DNA from: CAZEHS01 sp964424355
GTDB taxonomy: Bacteria; Bacillota; Clostridia; Peptostreptococcales; Acidaminobacteraceae
Reading direction: 5' to 3'
DNA length: 64,000 nt
Assembly (NCBI GenBank): GCA_964424355.1
Contig: CAYRIO010000013.1
Span: 12,638 to 76,637, forward strand
Made by a program: the position numbers and the translations under genes. Below the pieces are notes generated by a model that saw nothing but the letters and a program-made list of their open reading frames with translations, was not told the DNA's origin and made no database searches. Positions 53,076 through 61,942 of the stretch are shown one piece after another. Position 1 is the stretch's first letter. Each line of letters begins with the position of its first letter.

Positions 53076-54444
53076 AGCTATCCTCCTTCATTGCCTGTAT
53101 CAGTGCCGGCAACCGCGCTTCCAGTGTACTGGTATCCACATGCCCTGATTGGAATTCAGGCAGGGCAATCAAATGCTTTTGAAAATCCAGATTAGTTACC
53201 AAACCGTCAATCACGGTTTCTTCCAAAACCCGCTTCATACGATTCAAGGCTTCACGGCGGTCATTTCCCCACACGATGATCTTGCCCATCATGGAATCAT
53301 AGGAATGGGGAATGTGGTATCCCTGATAGATATAGAAATCATTCCGCACCCCAAAACCTCCAGCCAGATGCAGGGAGGTCACCACACCGGCGCCCGGACG
53401 AAAGTCTTCCATTGCATTTTCTGCATTGATGCGGCACTCGATTGCGTGTCCCCGCAGGACAACCTGATCTTGAGTAATCCCTAAGGGCTCTCCACCGGCT
53501 ACTTTGATCTGTGCCTGCAGGAGATCGATCCCGGTGACCATTTCTGTAACCGGATGCTCAACCTGGATCCGGGTGTTCATTTCCATAAAGTAGAAAGACC
53601 CATCCTGATCCAACAGGAATTCAACGGTTCCGGCTCCCACGTATTTTACCGCTACAGCGGCATCCACCGCTGCTTTATAAAAGCGATTCCGCTGTTCTTC
53701 CGAAAGAACAGGACAGGGCGATTCCTCAATGACTTTCTGATTCCGACGCTGTAGGCTGCAGTCTCGCTCGCCTAGGGCCAGTACCGTACCATGGGCATCT
53801 GCCATGATCTGGACTTCCACATGACGGGGTTTGACAATTCGTCGCTCCATGTAAACCCGGTCATCACCAAAGGCCGCCTTGGCCTCCGCACGGGCCGTCT
53901 GCCAGGCATTCTCCAGTTCACTCTGCTCATTGACAACCCGCATCCCTCTGCCGCCACCGCCGCTGGCCGCCTTCACCATCAGCGGATAACCAATCCGAAT
54001 CGCTTCAGAGTGCAGTTCTTCCAACGTATCAATGGCACCCGCCGAACCAGGGACCACCGGTACGCCGGCAGCCATCATGACCTCCCGGGCTTTGGCCTTG
54101 TCCCCCATCATCTCTATCTGATAGGGTTCCGGTCCTATGAATATCAGACCTGCCTCTTGGCAAGCCCGAGCAAAAGCAGCATTTTCCGACATGAATCCAT
54201 ATCCCGGGTGTACCGCATCGGCTTTACAGGCCAACGCAGCCTGAACCAGGGCTGCAGGATTCAGATAACTCTTCCCAGCGCTTGCTGGCCCGATACAGAA
54301 GCTTTCATCAGCCAAAAGCACCGCCAGGGAATCGGCATCGGCCGTGGAGTAAGCCGCAACCGACTTGATTCCCATCTCGCGGCAAGCCCGGATGATCCGA
54401 ACCGCAATCTCACCTCGGTTGGCTATCAGAATTTTCTCGATCAT
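53056..54444 (-). CDS. accC: biotin carboxylase
   Basis: A 462-residue ATP-grasp biotin carboxylase, starting MIEKILIANRGEIAVRII. It has the glycine-rich ATP loop KAASGGGGRGMR (near residue 160), HVEVQIMAD, EMNTRIQVEHPVTEM (near 290) and RINAEN. It uses ATP and bicarbonate to carboxylate biotin on AccB. The ATG overlaps the accB stop by one base (TAATG). Confidence 0.97.
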   Translation of the reverse strand: MIEKILIANRGEIAVRIIRACREMGIKSVAAYSTADADSLAVLLADESFCIGPASAGKSYLNPAALVQAALACKADAVHPGYGFMSENAAFARACQEAGLIFIGPEPYQIEMMGDKAKAREVMMAAGVPVVPGSAGAIDTLEELHSEAIRIGYPLMVKAASGGGGRGMRVVNEQSELENAWQTARAEAKAAFGDDRVYMERRIVKPRHVEVQIMADAHGTVLALGERDCSLQRRNQKVIEESPCPVLSEEQRNRFYKAAVDAAVAVKYVGAGTVEFLLDQDGSFYFMEMNTRIQVEHPVTEMVTGIDLLQAQIKVAGGEPLGITQDQVVLRGHAIECRINAENAMEDFRPGAGVVTSLHLAGGFGVRNDFYIYQGYHIPHSYDSMMGKIIVWGNDRREALNRMKRVLEETVIDGLVTNLDFQKHLIALPEFQSGHVDTSTLEARLPALIQAMKEDSYALGSS

Positions 54445-54923
54445 TATGCCCTCCGAATCAGGAACAGGGGCTGTCCGTATTCCACGATATCTTCCGGCTG
54501 CGCCAGAATCGCTTCCACTACACCATCCCATTCTGCCTGAATCTCATTCAGAACCTTCATCGCTTCCAGGATGCACAGGGTCTGTCCTTTCACCACCGAT
54601 TGGCCGATGAGGACATAGGGAGATGCCTCTGGAGAGGGTGCCAGATAGAACACGCCTACCATGGGTGCCTTGATAGTGCTTTCCGTTGCCACAACTGCCT
54701 TTCCCATCATTGGGGCAGCAGCCGGTTTAACCGCCTCGACAGGGGGCTCGACTGACTGTACCGCTTGGCTGACCGGCACTGGAGCCGCATGAACTGCCGG
54801 TGTCTGATTGTGGAAGACTCCCTTTTCCAACACCAGTGACTCTGTTCCATTATTGTACTGTAGACGGCTGAGACCCGTATCATTAAAGGTTTGCATCAAT
54901 TTCTGAATATCGTTCAGTTCCAT
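54444..54923 (-). CDS. accB: biotin carboxyl carrier protein
   Basis: A 159-residue BCCP: N-terminal helix, an Ala/Pro-rich linker (about 45-85) and the biotinyl domain with the biotin Lys in ILEAMKVLNEI (near residue 125). ATG 54923 follows GGAGG by five bases; the frame is open 12 bases upstream without a site. First gene of the accBCDA operon, with its own promoter. No fab genes are next to it. Confidence 0.97.
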   Translation of the reverse strand: MELNDIQKLMQTFNDTGLSRLQYNNGTESLVLEKGVFHNQTPAVHAAPVPVSQAVQSVEPPVEAVKPAAAPMMGKAVVATESTIKAPMVGVFYLAPSPEASPYVLIGQSVVKGQTLCILEAMKVLNEIQAEWDGVVEAILAQPEDIVEYGQPLFLIRRA

Positions 54924-54960
54924 AAGTTCCTCCACTTAGTATCTGGTACTATTATTAAGT

Positions 54961-54989
54961 AGTATACCATAGTCACAAGACCCCATCAA
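54961..54989 (-). promoter_or_regulatory. sigma-A promoter of accBCDA
   Basis: -35 TTGATG (54989-54984), 17-base spacer, -10 TATACT (54966-54961). No FapR-like operator is obvious around it. Confidence 0.75.
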
Positions 54990-55116
54990 TGTATGATTGC
55001 ATCCCACAGGGCAGAAACCTTGTAATGTCTTACCGAATACCCGGGCCTCCATTCAGCAACTCTTACCAAACCCAGTATCTCTAATACCCCCGGCGGCTCC
55101 CTCTATGCGCCCGTTC

Positions 55117-55150
55117 AAAAACAAAAACAGCAGGGATTATCTGCTGTTTT
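55117..55150 (-). terminator. terminator after lysC
   Basis: Perfect 10-bp stem AAAACAGCAG / CTGCTGTTTT with 7-nt loop and a T-rich tail on the minus strand. Confidence 0.88.
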
Positions 55151-55182
55151 CCGGCTCTTCAAGAAATTTATTCTTTGTGTGT

Positions 55183-56394
55183 CTATTCACTCAGGTTGAA
55201 TTCACTGTGCAGGATCTGCAGCGCACGGCTTGCATGATCTGAACGGATCAAACAGGAGATGGTTGTGTTGGAATCAGATGATTGGAGAATTTCGATGTTT
55301 TCTCGGGATAAAGCGAAAACAATCCGCTTCATGACACCCGGAACGCCGTGCATGCGATGACCGATGGCGGTAATCTTGCTGCAGCCTGGGAGTACATGAT
55401 ATTCCAGCTCCAGCTCATTGAGAATCACCTTGATTTTACTCAGATCACCCTCGCCGATAATGAAGACTTTCCGGTTATCAAAAAAGTTGATCATATCAAT
55501 GCTGATCCGTTCTTGCTCCAAACGGTTCAACATCAACTCATTCCGATGGTCCTTGGCCGATATCGAAACGGTCACTTGAACAAAATGCTGTTTGAGAGCC
55601 ACCGCTGTCAAGGCCTTTGTCGGATCACCGGGATCATCCAGGCTTCGCGCCCTGACTTTGATCTCCGTGCCTGGCGCATCGGAGAACGTGCTGCGGATGA
55701 CCAAGGGCTTGTTCCCTTCCCGTGCAATTGCAACCGCTTTATGGTCCACCACCTTTGCTCCGGCGCTGGCCATCTGGTAGACTTCCTCATGACTGATCTC
55801 ATCGATGATCCGGGCATCTTTCACGATGCGGGGATCCGCTGTCATGACCCCTTCCACATCGGTATAGATTTCGATTTTTTCTGCGTCCAAAGCCACACCC
55901 AGGACTGCAGCGGTCGTATCACTGCCGCCTCGTCCAAGGGTCGTGATATTCCCGGCACCGTCAATCCCCTGAAAACCTGTCACAACCACAACTTTTCCAG
56001 CCTGCAGTGCATTGTGGATATCCTCTGTATTCACCGACAGGATCCGGGCGTCACCAAATACCCCATTTGTCTGAATTCCAGCCTGAAAGCCGGTGAATGC
56101 GGTCGCATCAACACCTTTGCTTTTCAGCAGGTTGGTCATGATTACCGCCGAGATGATTTCTCCGCAGCTCATCAGCAGGTCCATCTCCCGGCTCTGATAT
56201 TCCAACTCAGGGGCCGGCAGCAGATTGATCAGGGTATCGGTTGCGTAAGGATCCCCTTTCCGCCCGATAGCCGAAACCACCACCACCGGAGAATAGCCAT
56301 CTGCCATGGCCCGTTGAACCTGTTCGACGATCCGGTCTCTACCGAGATCACTGGCGACAGAGGTTCCCCCATATTTCAGTACAGAAATGCGCAA
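55183..56394 (-). CDS. lysC: aspartate kinase
   Basis: A 403-residue monofunctional aspartokinase: kinase domain with the N-terminal LKYGGTSVA motif, TGFQGIDG and TTLGRGGSDTTA, then two C-terminal ACT regulatory domains (about 265-403). It makes aspartyl phosphate, leading to aspartate semialdehyde, the substrate of the COG1900 homocysteine route at 36-37 kb. The start is a TTG at 56394, seven bases after AAGGAGGG; no nearby ATG. There is no lysine riboswitch. It is followed upstream by dut at 14 bases and probably belongs to the same transcript. Confidence 0.95.
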   Translation of the reverse strand: MRISVLKYGGTSVASDLGRDRIVEQVQRAMADGYSPVVVVSAIGRKGDPYATDTLINLLPAPELEYQSREMDLLMSCGEIISAVIMTNLLKSKGVDATAFTGFQAGIQTNGVFGDARILSVNTEDIHNALQAGKVVVVTGFQGIDGAGNITTLGRGGSDTTAAVLGVALDAEKIEIYTDVEGVMTADPRIVKDARIIDEISHEEVYQMASAGAKVVDHKAVAIAREGNKPLVIRSTFSDAPGTEIKVRARSLDDPGDPTKALTAVALKQHFVQVTVSISAKDHRNELMLNRLEQERISIDMINFFDNRKVFIIGEGDLSKIKVILNELELEYHVLPGCSKITAIGHRMHGVPGVMKRIVFALSRENIEILQSSDSNTTISCLIRSDHASRALQILHSEFNLSE

Positions 56395-56407
56395 AAGCGT
56401 GCCCTCC

Positions 56408-56842
56408 TTATTTCCCCGTAGAACCGAAACCTCCGGCTCCCCGATCCGTTTCATTGATGACCGCCACCGCTTCAAGATGGGCAGTCTCATACTTGGCGAT
56501 AACCATCTGAGCCACCCGCTCCCCATGCTTCAAGGTATAGGGCTCATTACTGAGGTTCACCACAGGCACTTTGATTTCTCCCCGATAGTCACTGTCGATT
56601 GTCCCGACACAATTGATCATGGTGATGCCGTGCTTAATGGACATGCCGCTTCTGGGCCTTACCTGAGCCTCGTAGCCATGGGGCAGCTCGATGAACAGCC
56701 CTGTCGGAACCAAGGTCCTTTCCAAGGGATTCAGCGTGATTTCAGCCTCCAAATGGGCTCTCAGATCCATGCCTGCCGAGCCGGATGTTTCATATTGAGG
56801 GAGTGGCATCCCGGATTTATTGACGATACGGATGGTTAACAT
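56408..56842 (-). CDS. dut: dUTP diphosphatase
   Basis: A 144-residue trimeric dUTPase with all five motifs: AGMDLRA, RPRSGMS, GTIDSDYRGE, ERVAQMVI-type and the C-terminal GAGGFGSTGK. It hydrolyses dUTP to dUMP. It lies 18 bases after the M16 protease gene. Confidence 0.97.
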   Translation of the reverse strand: MLTIRIVNKSGMPLPQYETSGSAGMDLRAHLEAEITLNPLERTLVPTGLFIELPHGYEAQVRPRSGMSIKHGITMINCVGTIDSDYRGEIKVPVVNLSNEPYTLKHGERVAQMVIAKYETAHLEAVAVINETDRGAGGFGSTGK

Positions 56843-56860
56843 CGTATTTTTCCTCCTCGT

Positions 56861-58129
56861 TCAGATTGATTTTAATGCTTCAAATGTCCATGAACCTTCT
56901 TTATCACCGATCCGTCCAGTCAGTGCAACCGCATAGCATTCCGGTGTGAATACCAGGTCCGCCATCCGGAACACATCTGCCGCCTGAACCCGATCGATCT
57001 TCTCAATCACTTCATCCATCGTTTCAATTGTTCCAGCCATCAGCTCGCCCTTACCCATCATGGACATAAAACTTCCCGTGCTTTCAAGACCCAGGATGTA
57101 GTTGCCCTTCAGCTGCTCCTTGCCCCTTAAGATCTCTTCCTCAGAAATCTGGTGTTCCCGTACACTTTTGAGTTCATTGCACAGAGAGGTCATCACCGGT
57201 TCCAGGTTTTCAGGAACAAAGCTGGCATAGATGGTCATCAGACCGTTATCTTTGTAAAGACTGGGGTGGGAGTAGACAGAATATGCCAGCCCCTGGTTTT
57301 CACGGATGCTTTGGAACAGCCGGGAGCTTGTGCCGCCCCCCAGTATGTTGTTCAGGACCATCAGGGGATACAGATCATCATCACTGTATTTTACGCCGTT
57401 GAAGCCTACACAGAGATGAACCTGTTCAATGTCCTTCTCCTTAACCGCCCAGGCGCTCTTGAATACCGGCACTGGCGGATCGCTGATCAGCTCATCGGCT
57501 TTCTTAACTGCCCCGAACTGGGCTTCAAGCCGGTTGAGAAGCTCTGATTCCTGGAAGCTGCCCGCCACCGAAATCACAATATTCTCAGCGGTATACCGCT
57601 CATTCAGCAGGGCATGGATGGAGTCTCTGCTCAGGCTCTTAACCGACTGTTCCGTACCCAGGATGGGGAATCCAAGCGGATGCTTCCCATATATCACCTC
57701 AGCCAGCAAATCATATACGACATCCTCTGGAGAATCTTCATAAGAAGCGATTTCGTCCAGAATGACGTTTTTTTCTTTTTCAATTTCAACCGGGTCGTGT
57801 ACCGATCGGAGAAGCATATCACCCATCAGGTCGACCGCGATATCCAAGTGCGTATCCAGTACTTTGATGTAATAACTTGTGCATTCCTTACTGGTGAATG
57901 CATTGATCTGACCGCCGATACCATCTACGATATCCGCCAGGTCTTTAGCCGAACGGGATTCGGTTCCTTTAAAAAGCATGTGTTCAACAAAGTGGGACAC
58001 CCCACTGCAGGCGTGAGCTTCATAGGCTGAACCGGCATTGATCCAAAGTCCCAGAGAGAGGGAACGCATCTCCTGCATGGGATAAGTGACAACACGGATT
58101 CCATTGGATAATTCATGCCGCTGATACAT
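56861..58129 (-). CDS. M16-family zinc protease (MlpA/YmxG-like)
   Basis: A 422-residue insulinase-like peptidase with the inverted zinc motif HFVEH (HMLFKGT follows; near residue 47), a distal Glu in the DVVYDLLAEVIYG region, and a second M16 domain with GGGTSSRLFQ (near 265). It is the YmxG/MlpA protein usually found next to pnp, and may process signal peptides or other peptides; the true substrate is unknown. ATG follows an AGAGGTT. Confidence 0.92.
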   Translation of the reverse strand: MYQRHELSNGIRVVTYPMQEMRSLSLGLWINAGSAYEAHACSGVSHFVEHMLFKGTESRSAKDLADIVDGIGGQINAFTSKECTSYYIKVLDTHLDIAVDLMGDMLLRSVHDPVEIEKEKNVILDEIASYEDSPEDVVYDLLAEVIYGKHPLGFPILGTEQSVKSLSRDSIHALLNERYTAENIVISVAGSFQESELLNRLEAQFGAVKKADELISDPPVPVFKSAWAVKEKDIEQVHLCVGFNGVKYSDDDLYPLMVLNNILGGGTSSRLFQSIRENQGLAYSVYSHPSLYKDNGLMTIYASFVPENLEPVMTSLCNELKSVREHQISEEEILRGKEQLKGNYILGLESTGSFMSMMGKGELMAGTIETMDEVIEKIDRVQAADVFRMADLVFTPECYAVALTGRIGDKEGSWTFEALKSI

Positions 58130-58171
58130 TCAGAACCTCTTTTCTGGTTAATAGGGGTGAATATGAATGCA

Positions 58172-58193
58172 AGCCCTGCCTTTCGGCAGGGCT
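58172..58193 (-). repeat. 9-bp stem with GAAA tetraloop between pnp and M16 gene
   Basis: AGCCCTGCC / GGCAGGGCT around a GAAA loop on the minus strand. No T-run follows, so it is likely an mRNA 3' stabiliser or processing site rather than a plain terminator. Confidence 0.65.
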
Positions 58194-58223
58194 CTGGCAC
58201 TCAGATTATATTGTGTAGGCTTA

Positions 58224-60323
58224 TTATTTGTTTTCCCCTTCGTTCTCAAAAAGCACCTTGTGTGAAAGGTTTACACGGCCTTGGGCATCAATTTCGATGA
58301 CCTTGACACGGATGGGGTCACCTACGTTGAACTTATCTTCAACCTTCGCAAGACGTTCTTTGGCCAGATGGGAGATGTGAACCAGTCCTTCTTTGCCTGG
58401 CAGCACTTCAACGAAGGCGCCGAACTTCATGATGCGGGTGACTTTACCATCGTAGACATCGCCTACCTGCAGTTCTTTTACAATGTCCTGAATCCGCTTG
58501 AGGGCGGTTTCTCCGGAAATACCGTCCGGTGCTGTGATCAGGACTGTTCCGGTATCATCAATATCAATCTTCACGCCGGTTTCAGCGATGATCTTATTGA
58601 TGACTTTCCCGCCTGGCCCGATGACTTCTCGAATCTTATCAGGATGAACCTTGAAGTGGAATACTCTTGGGGCGTATGGTGACATTTCCTTGCGGTAATC
58701 CGAAATGGTTTCATTCATTTTACCAAGGATGTGGAGACGACCGGCCAAAGCCTGGCTCATTGCATCTTCCATGATCTTTCTATCAAGACCGTGGATCTTG
58801 ATATCCATTTGGATGGCTGTGATCCCGTCTTTCGTTCCCGCCACTTTGAAGTCCATATCGCCCAGGGCGTCTTCCATGCCCTGAATATCGCTAAGGATTG
58901 AAATTTGGTTATCTTCCTGAATCAGACCCATGGCAATTCCAGCTACGCTGCCCTTGAGGGGCACGCCTGCATCCAGAAGAGACAATGTGCTGCCGCAGAT
59001 GCTTGCCTGTGAACTGGAGCCGTTACACGTAACGACCTCTGAAACCAGACGGATGGCATATGGGAATTCTGCTTCTGATGGCAGAACCGGAACCAGAGCC
59101 CGCTCGCCCAAAGCGCCGTGACCGATGGAACGACGGTTGGGGCCCCGCATGAATCCAGTTTCACCCACTGAGAATGGGGGGAAGTTATAGTGATGCATGT
59201 AACGCTTCGTATCTTCAAGGCCAAGGCCGTCAATGCGCTGTGCTTCGCTGAGGGCACCCAGTGTGGTGATGGTGACAACCTGGGTCAATCCCCGCTTAAA
59301 GTGTCCGGAACCGTGGGTTCTGGGAAGAATGCCGACTTCACAGGAAACGGGACGGATTTCGTCATGCTTCCGGCCATCCGGACGCACTTTTTCATGGGTG
59401 ATCATTTTGCGGACCATTTCTTTTTCAAGAGCCTTGAACAATCCGGAAATGATGCCTGTTTTGTCTGAAAATGCTTCAGCAGCTTCATCCAACAGTTGCT
59501 TTTTCAGATCATCCAGAGCGTTGTTCCGGTCTGTTTTATCCGCGATGCGGACAGCCTGATCCAAGGGAGCCCGGTAGTTCTCAACCAAAGCCTTGATCTC
59601 CGGATCGATTTCAGGCGCTACAACCTTCATCTTTGGCTTGCCGACAGCCGCTACAATGCCATCGATAAAGGAAACCAAACGCTTGATTTCATCATGACCA
59701 AAGAAGATCGCTTCCAGCATTACTTTTTCTGAAAGAATATTGGCGCCAGCCTCTACCATCATGATGGCTTCAGCTGTTCCAGCTACAACCAGGTGCATTT
59801 CGCTCTTTTCAGTTTGGGCAACGGTGGGATTAATGACATACTGCCCATCAATATAGCCCACGATGACTGCCGCGATAGGCCCTTCAAAAGGAATATCCGA
59901 TACAGACAGAGCGATGGAGGCTGCAACCATTGCCGTCACATCCGGGGGACAATCCTGATCCACGGAATAGGCACTGGCAATAACCTGCACTTCGTTTTTG
60001 AAGCCCTTGGGGAACAAGGGGCGAATGGGTCTGTCGATGAGACGGGAAGTCAGCACCGCTTTTTCTGACTGACGGCCCTCACGCTTGATGAAGCCTCCGG
60101 GAATTTTCCCGACTGAGTACATTTTTTCTTCGTAATCAACGCTGAGCGGGAAGAAGTCGATCCCTTCCCTTGGGTTTTTGGATGCAGTGGCAGTGGCAAG
60201 AACTACCGTATCACCATAGTGGACAAAAGCTGATCCGTTTGCGAGATTGGCCATCCGACCGATCTCAACCTTGAGAGGGCGACCTCCCATGGTGGTTTCA
60301 AATACATTGAAATCGTGTTCCAT
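58224..60323 (-). CDS. pnp: polynucleotide phosphorylase
   Basis: A 699-residue PNPase: two RNase PH domains (1-210 and about 310-540), an alpha-helical linker, a KH domain (about 555-615, IGPGGKVI) and an S1 domain (about 620-690, YDGKVTRIMKFGAFVEV). It degrades RNA 3' to 5' by phosphorolysis. GSSSQASICGSTLSL (near residue 435) is typical. A structured 220-nt leader separates it from rpsO. Confidence 0.97.
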   Translation of the reverse strand: MEHDFNVFETTMGGRPLKVEIGRMANLANGSAFVHYGDTVVLATATASKNPREGIDFFPLSVDYEEKMYSVGKIPGGFIKREGRQSEKAVLTSRLIDRPIRPLFPKGFKNEVQVIASAYSVDQDCPPDVTAMVAASIALSVSDIPFEGPIAAVIVGYIDGQYVINPTVAQTEKSEMHLVVAGTAEAIMMVEAGANILSEKVMLEAIFFGHDEIKRLVSFIDGIVAAVGKPKMKVVAPEIDPEIKALVENYRAPLDQAVRIADKTDRNNALDDLKKQLLDEAAEAFSDKTGIISGLFKALEKEMVRKMITHEKVRPDGRKHDEIRPVSCEVGILPRTHGSGHFKRGLTQVVTITTLGALSEAQRIDGLGLEDTKRYMHHYNFPPFSVGETGFMRGPNRRSIGHGALGERALVPVLPSEAEFPYAIRLVSEVVTCNGSSSQASICGSTLSLLDAGVPLKGSVAGIAMGLIQEDNQISILSDIQGMEDALGDMDFKVAGTKDGITAIQMDIKIHGLDRKIMEDAMSQALAGRLHILGKMNETISDYRKEMSPYAPRVFHFKVHPDKIREVIGPGGKVINKIIAETGVKIDIDDTGTVLITAPDGISGETALKRIQDIVKELQVGDVYDGKVTRIMKFGAFVEVLPGKEGLVHISHLAKERLAKVEDKFNVGDPIRVKVIEIDAQGRVNLSHKVLFENEGENK

Positions 60324-60543
60324 TGAATCCTCCTGATTGTGTTGTTCCCAGAGGAATCCTACTCGCTCTCTTAAAAGCTTGATTACAAGCCCTTAACACA
60401 ACAAGTAGGACAGAGCCCCATCCGGTGAACTGGTTTTTGAATGACAAAGATACAGTGAAGCCGCTAGGCCCGCCACTCCAGTTGCAGATAGCATGGAAAA
60501 TGACCATCTGCAGATCGGAGCAGTGGACCAAGCGGCCCTGTGT
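60324..60543 (-). promoter_or_regulatory. structured intergenic leader between rpsO and pnp
   Basis: Two hairpins on the minus strand: one with 7-bp TGCAGAT / ATCTGCA (60483-60489 and 60506-60512; 16-nt loop) nested in a weaker CCACT / AGTGG pairing, and one GCTTG / CAAGC (60377-60390) followed by TTTT, resembling a weak terminator. pnp leaders are known sites of autoregulation in other bacteria. No known Rfam class is recognised. No ORF here. Confidence 0.5.
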
Positions 60544-60810
60544 TTACTTTCTCAAGCCCAATTTGCTGATGATTGTACGGTAACGTTCGATATCAGCATT
60601 TTTGAGGTAACCAAGCATGCTGCGACGTTGTCCTACCATTTTAAGCAAACCTCGACGTGAATGGTGGTCCTTCTTGTGAAGCTTCAGGTGATCGTTCAGC
60701 TCGTTAATGCGGGCTGTCAGAATCGCTACTTGAACCTCGGGAGAACCAGTATCCCCTTCATGAAGCTGATACTCGTTGATGATGCCTTCTTTCTTTTCCT
60801 TTAAAATCAT
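60544..60810 (-). CDS. rpsO: 30S ribosomal protein S15
   Basis: An 88-residue S15 with the signature DTGSPEVQVAILTARI and the conserved DHHSRRGLLKMVGQRR. ATG 60810 follows AGGAGGTG; the frame is open 20 codons farther but only this start has a site. It binds 16S rRNA helix 22. pnp follows, as in most bacteria. Confidence 0.98.
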   Translation of the reverse strand: MILKEKKEGIINEYQLHEGDTGSPEVQVAILTARINELNDHLKLHKKDHHSRRGLLKMVGQRRSMLGYLKNADIERYRTIISKLGLRK

Positions 60811-60963
60811 GTCTACACCTCCTGAATTCGTAAAATCGCCTTTGGCCGAGAGAAACGCCGGTGTGTGCATCAGTCTCAGCCTAAGGTTCTACCGATAAAT
60901 TGTATCACAGATTCATAACCGTGTAAATTTAATTTGTAAGCTTCTTACCCACAGATAATCTGT

Positions 60964-61932
60964 TCAACGATGCGGCTTCCTTGGGACTGGCTCTTTGTGG
61001 GACTGTCGAAAATATTGCCGTGTAGCCTCAACATCCAGATTGATCTGATCCATCAGGGTTTCACGGGAGTCGAACTTGATTTCCCCCCGCAAGCGGTGAA
61101 GGAACTCCACGGTGATGTAATGATGGTAAAGATCCGCATGGTAATCAAGGATGAAGGTTTCCAGGGTGAATTCCGTCTGGCTGAACGTAGGATTGTAGCC
61201 CACGTTGCTGACACTCTTGTAATGCTCCTTGCCGATCCATGTCCGAGTGACATAGACCCCAGGGCAAATCAGGGTCATATTGTGGCTGACGGCCAGATTA
61301 GCGGTTGGAAATCCCATGACCCGCCCTCTCTTTTTACCATGGACAACCTGCCCTGAAACGGTATGGTGACGCCCCAAGAGCCGATTGACCGCTTCAATGT
61401 CACCTGCTTTGAGCAGTTCTCTGATCCGTGAGCTGCTTACAGGACTGCCGTCCAGTTCAAAGGGCGGTACGACCGCCACTTCAAAACCATTCTCAGCGCC
61501 CATCCGGGTTAATAGATCTGTATCCCCCCGGGCACCCAGTCCGAAATGAAAGTTGTATCCGGCAGCAAGATACTTCGTGTTCAGAACCTTTAAAAGGATT
61601 TCTGAAACGAAGGTTTCCGCTTCAATCTCCATGTGATCTCTGTCAAATTCAACCATCACCAGAACATCGATCCCCATGCCGTCAAAGAGGTCTATCTTTT
61701 CATCCACGGTGAGAATGCGGTTGGGAAGGGCATCACTCGCTGTAAATTCCCGGGGGTGGTTGGCAAAAGTATACACCACACTCCGAAGAGTCTTTTGAGC
61801 ACAGGTATCCACCAGGGCTTTTATAACCTGTTGGTGCCCAACATGCAAGCCATCAAAGGTGCCAATGGCAACACCGCTGGGCATAGGCTTCAAATATTCT
61901 TTTAACTCCGTCAATGTGCGAATCACTTTCAT
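60964..61932 (-). CDS. ribF: bifunctional riboflavin kinase/FAD synthetase
   Basis: A 322-residue RibF: N-terminal nucleotidyltransferase (FAD synthetase) with GTFDGLHVGHQQV (near residue 25) and SSSRIRELL, and a C-terminal riboflavin kinase domain with GFPTANL (near 200) and the late VEFLHRLRGE. It phosphorylates riboflavin to FMN and adenylates FMN to FAD. It follows truB by 10 bases. Confidence 0.97.
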   Translation of the reverse strand: MKVIRTLTELKEYLKPMPSGVAIGTFDGLHVGHQQVIKALVDTCAQKTLRSVVYTFANHPREFTASDALPNRILTVDEKIDLFDGMGIDVLVMVEFDRDHMEIEAETFVSEILLKVLNTKYLAAGYNFHFGLGARGDTDLLTRMGAENGFEVAVVPPFELDGSPVSSSRIRELLKAGDIEAVNRLLGRHHTVSGQVVHGKKRGRVMGFPTANLAVSHNMTLICPGVYVTRTWIGKEHYKSVSNVGYNPTFSQTEFTLETFILDYHADLYHHYITVEFLHRLRGEIKFDSRETLMDQINLDVEATRQYFRQSHKEPVPRKPHR

Positions 61933-61942
61933 GGGTCACCTG

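Noticed and set aside
55348..56421. Plus-strand open frame of 357 codons
   Set aside because: Antisense shadow of lysC.
56395..56842. Lysine riboswitch before lysC
   Set aside because: dut lies 14 bases upstream, leaving no room for a leader; lysC is likely co-transcribed.
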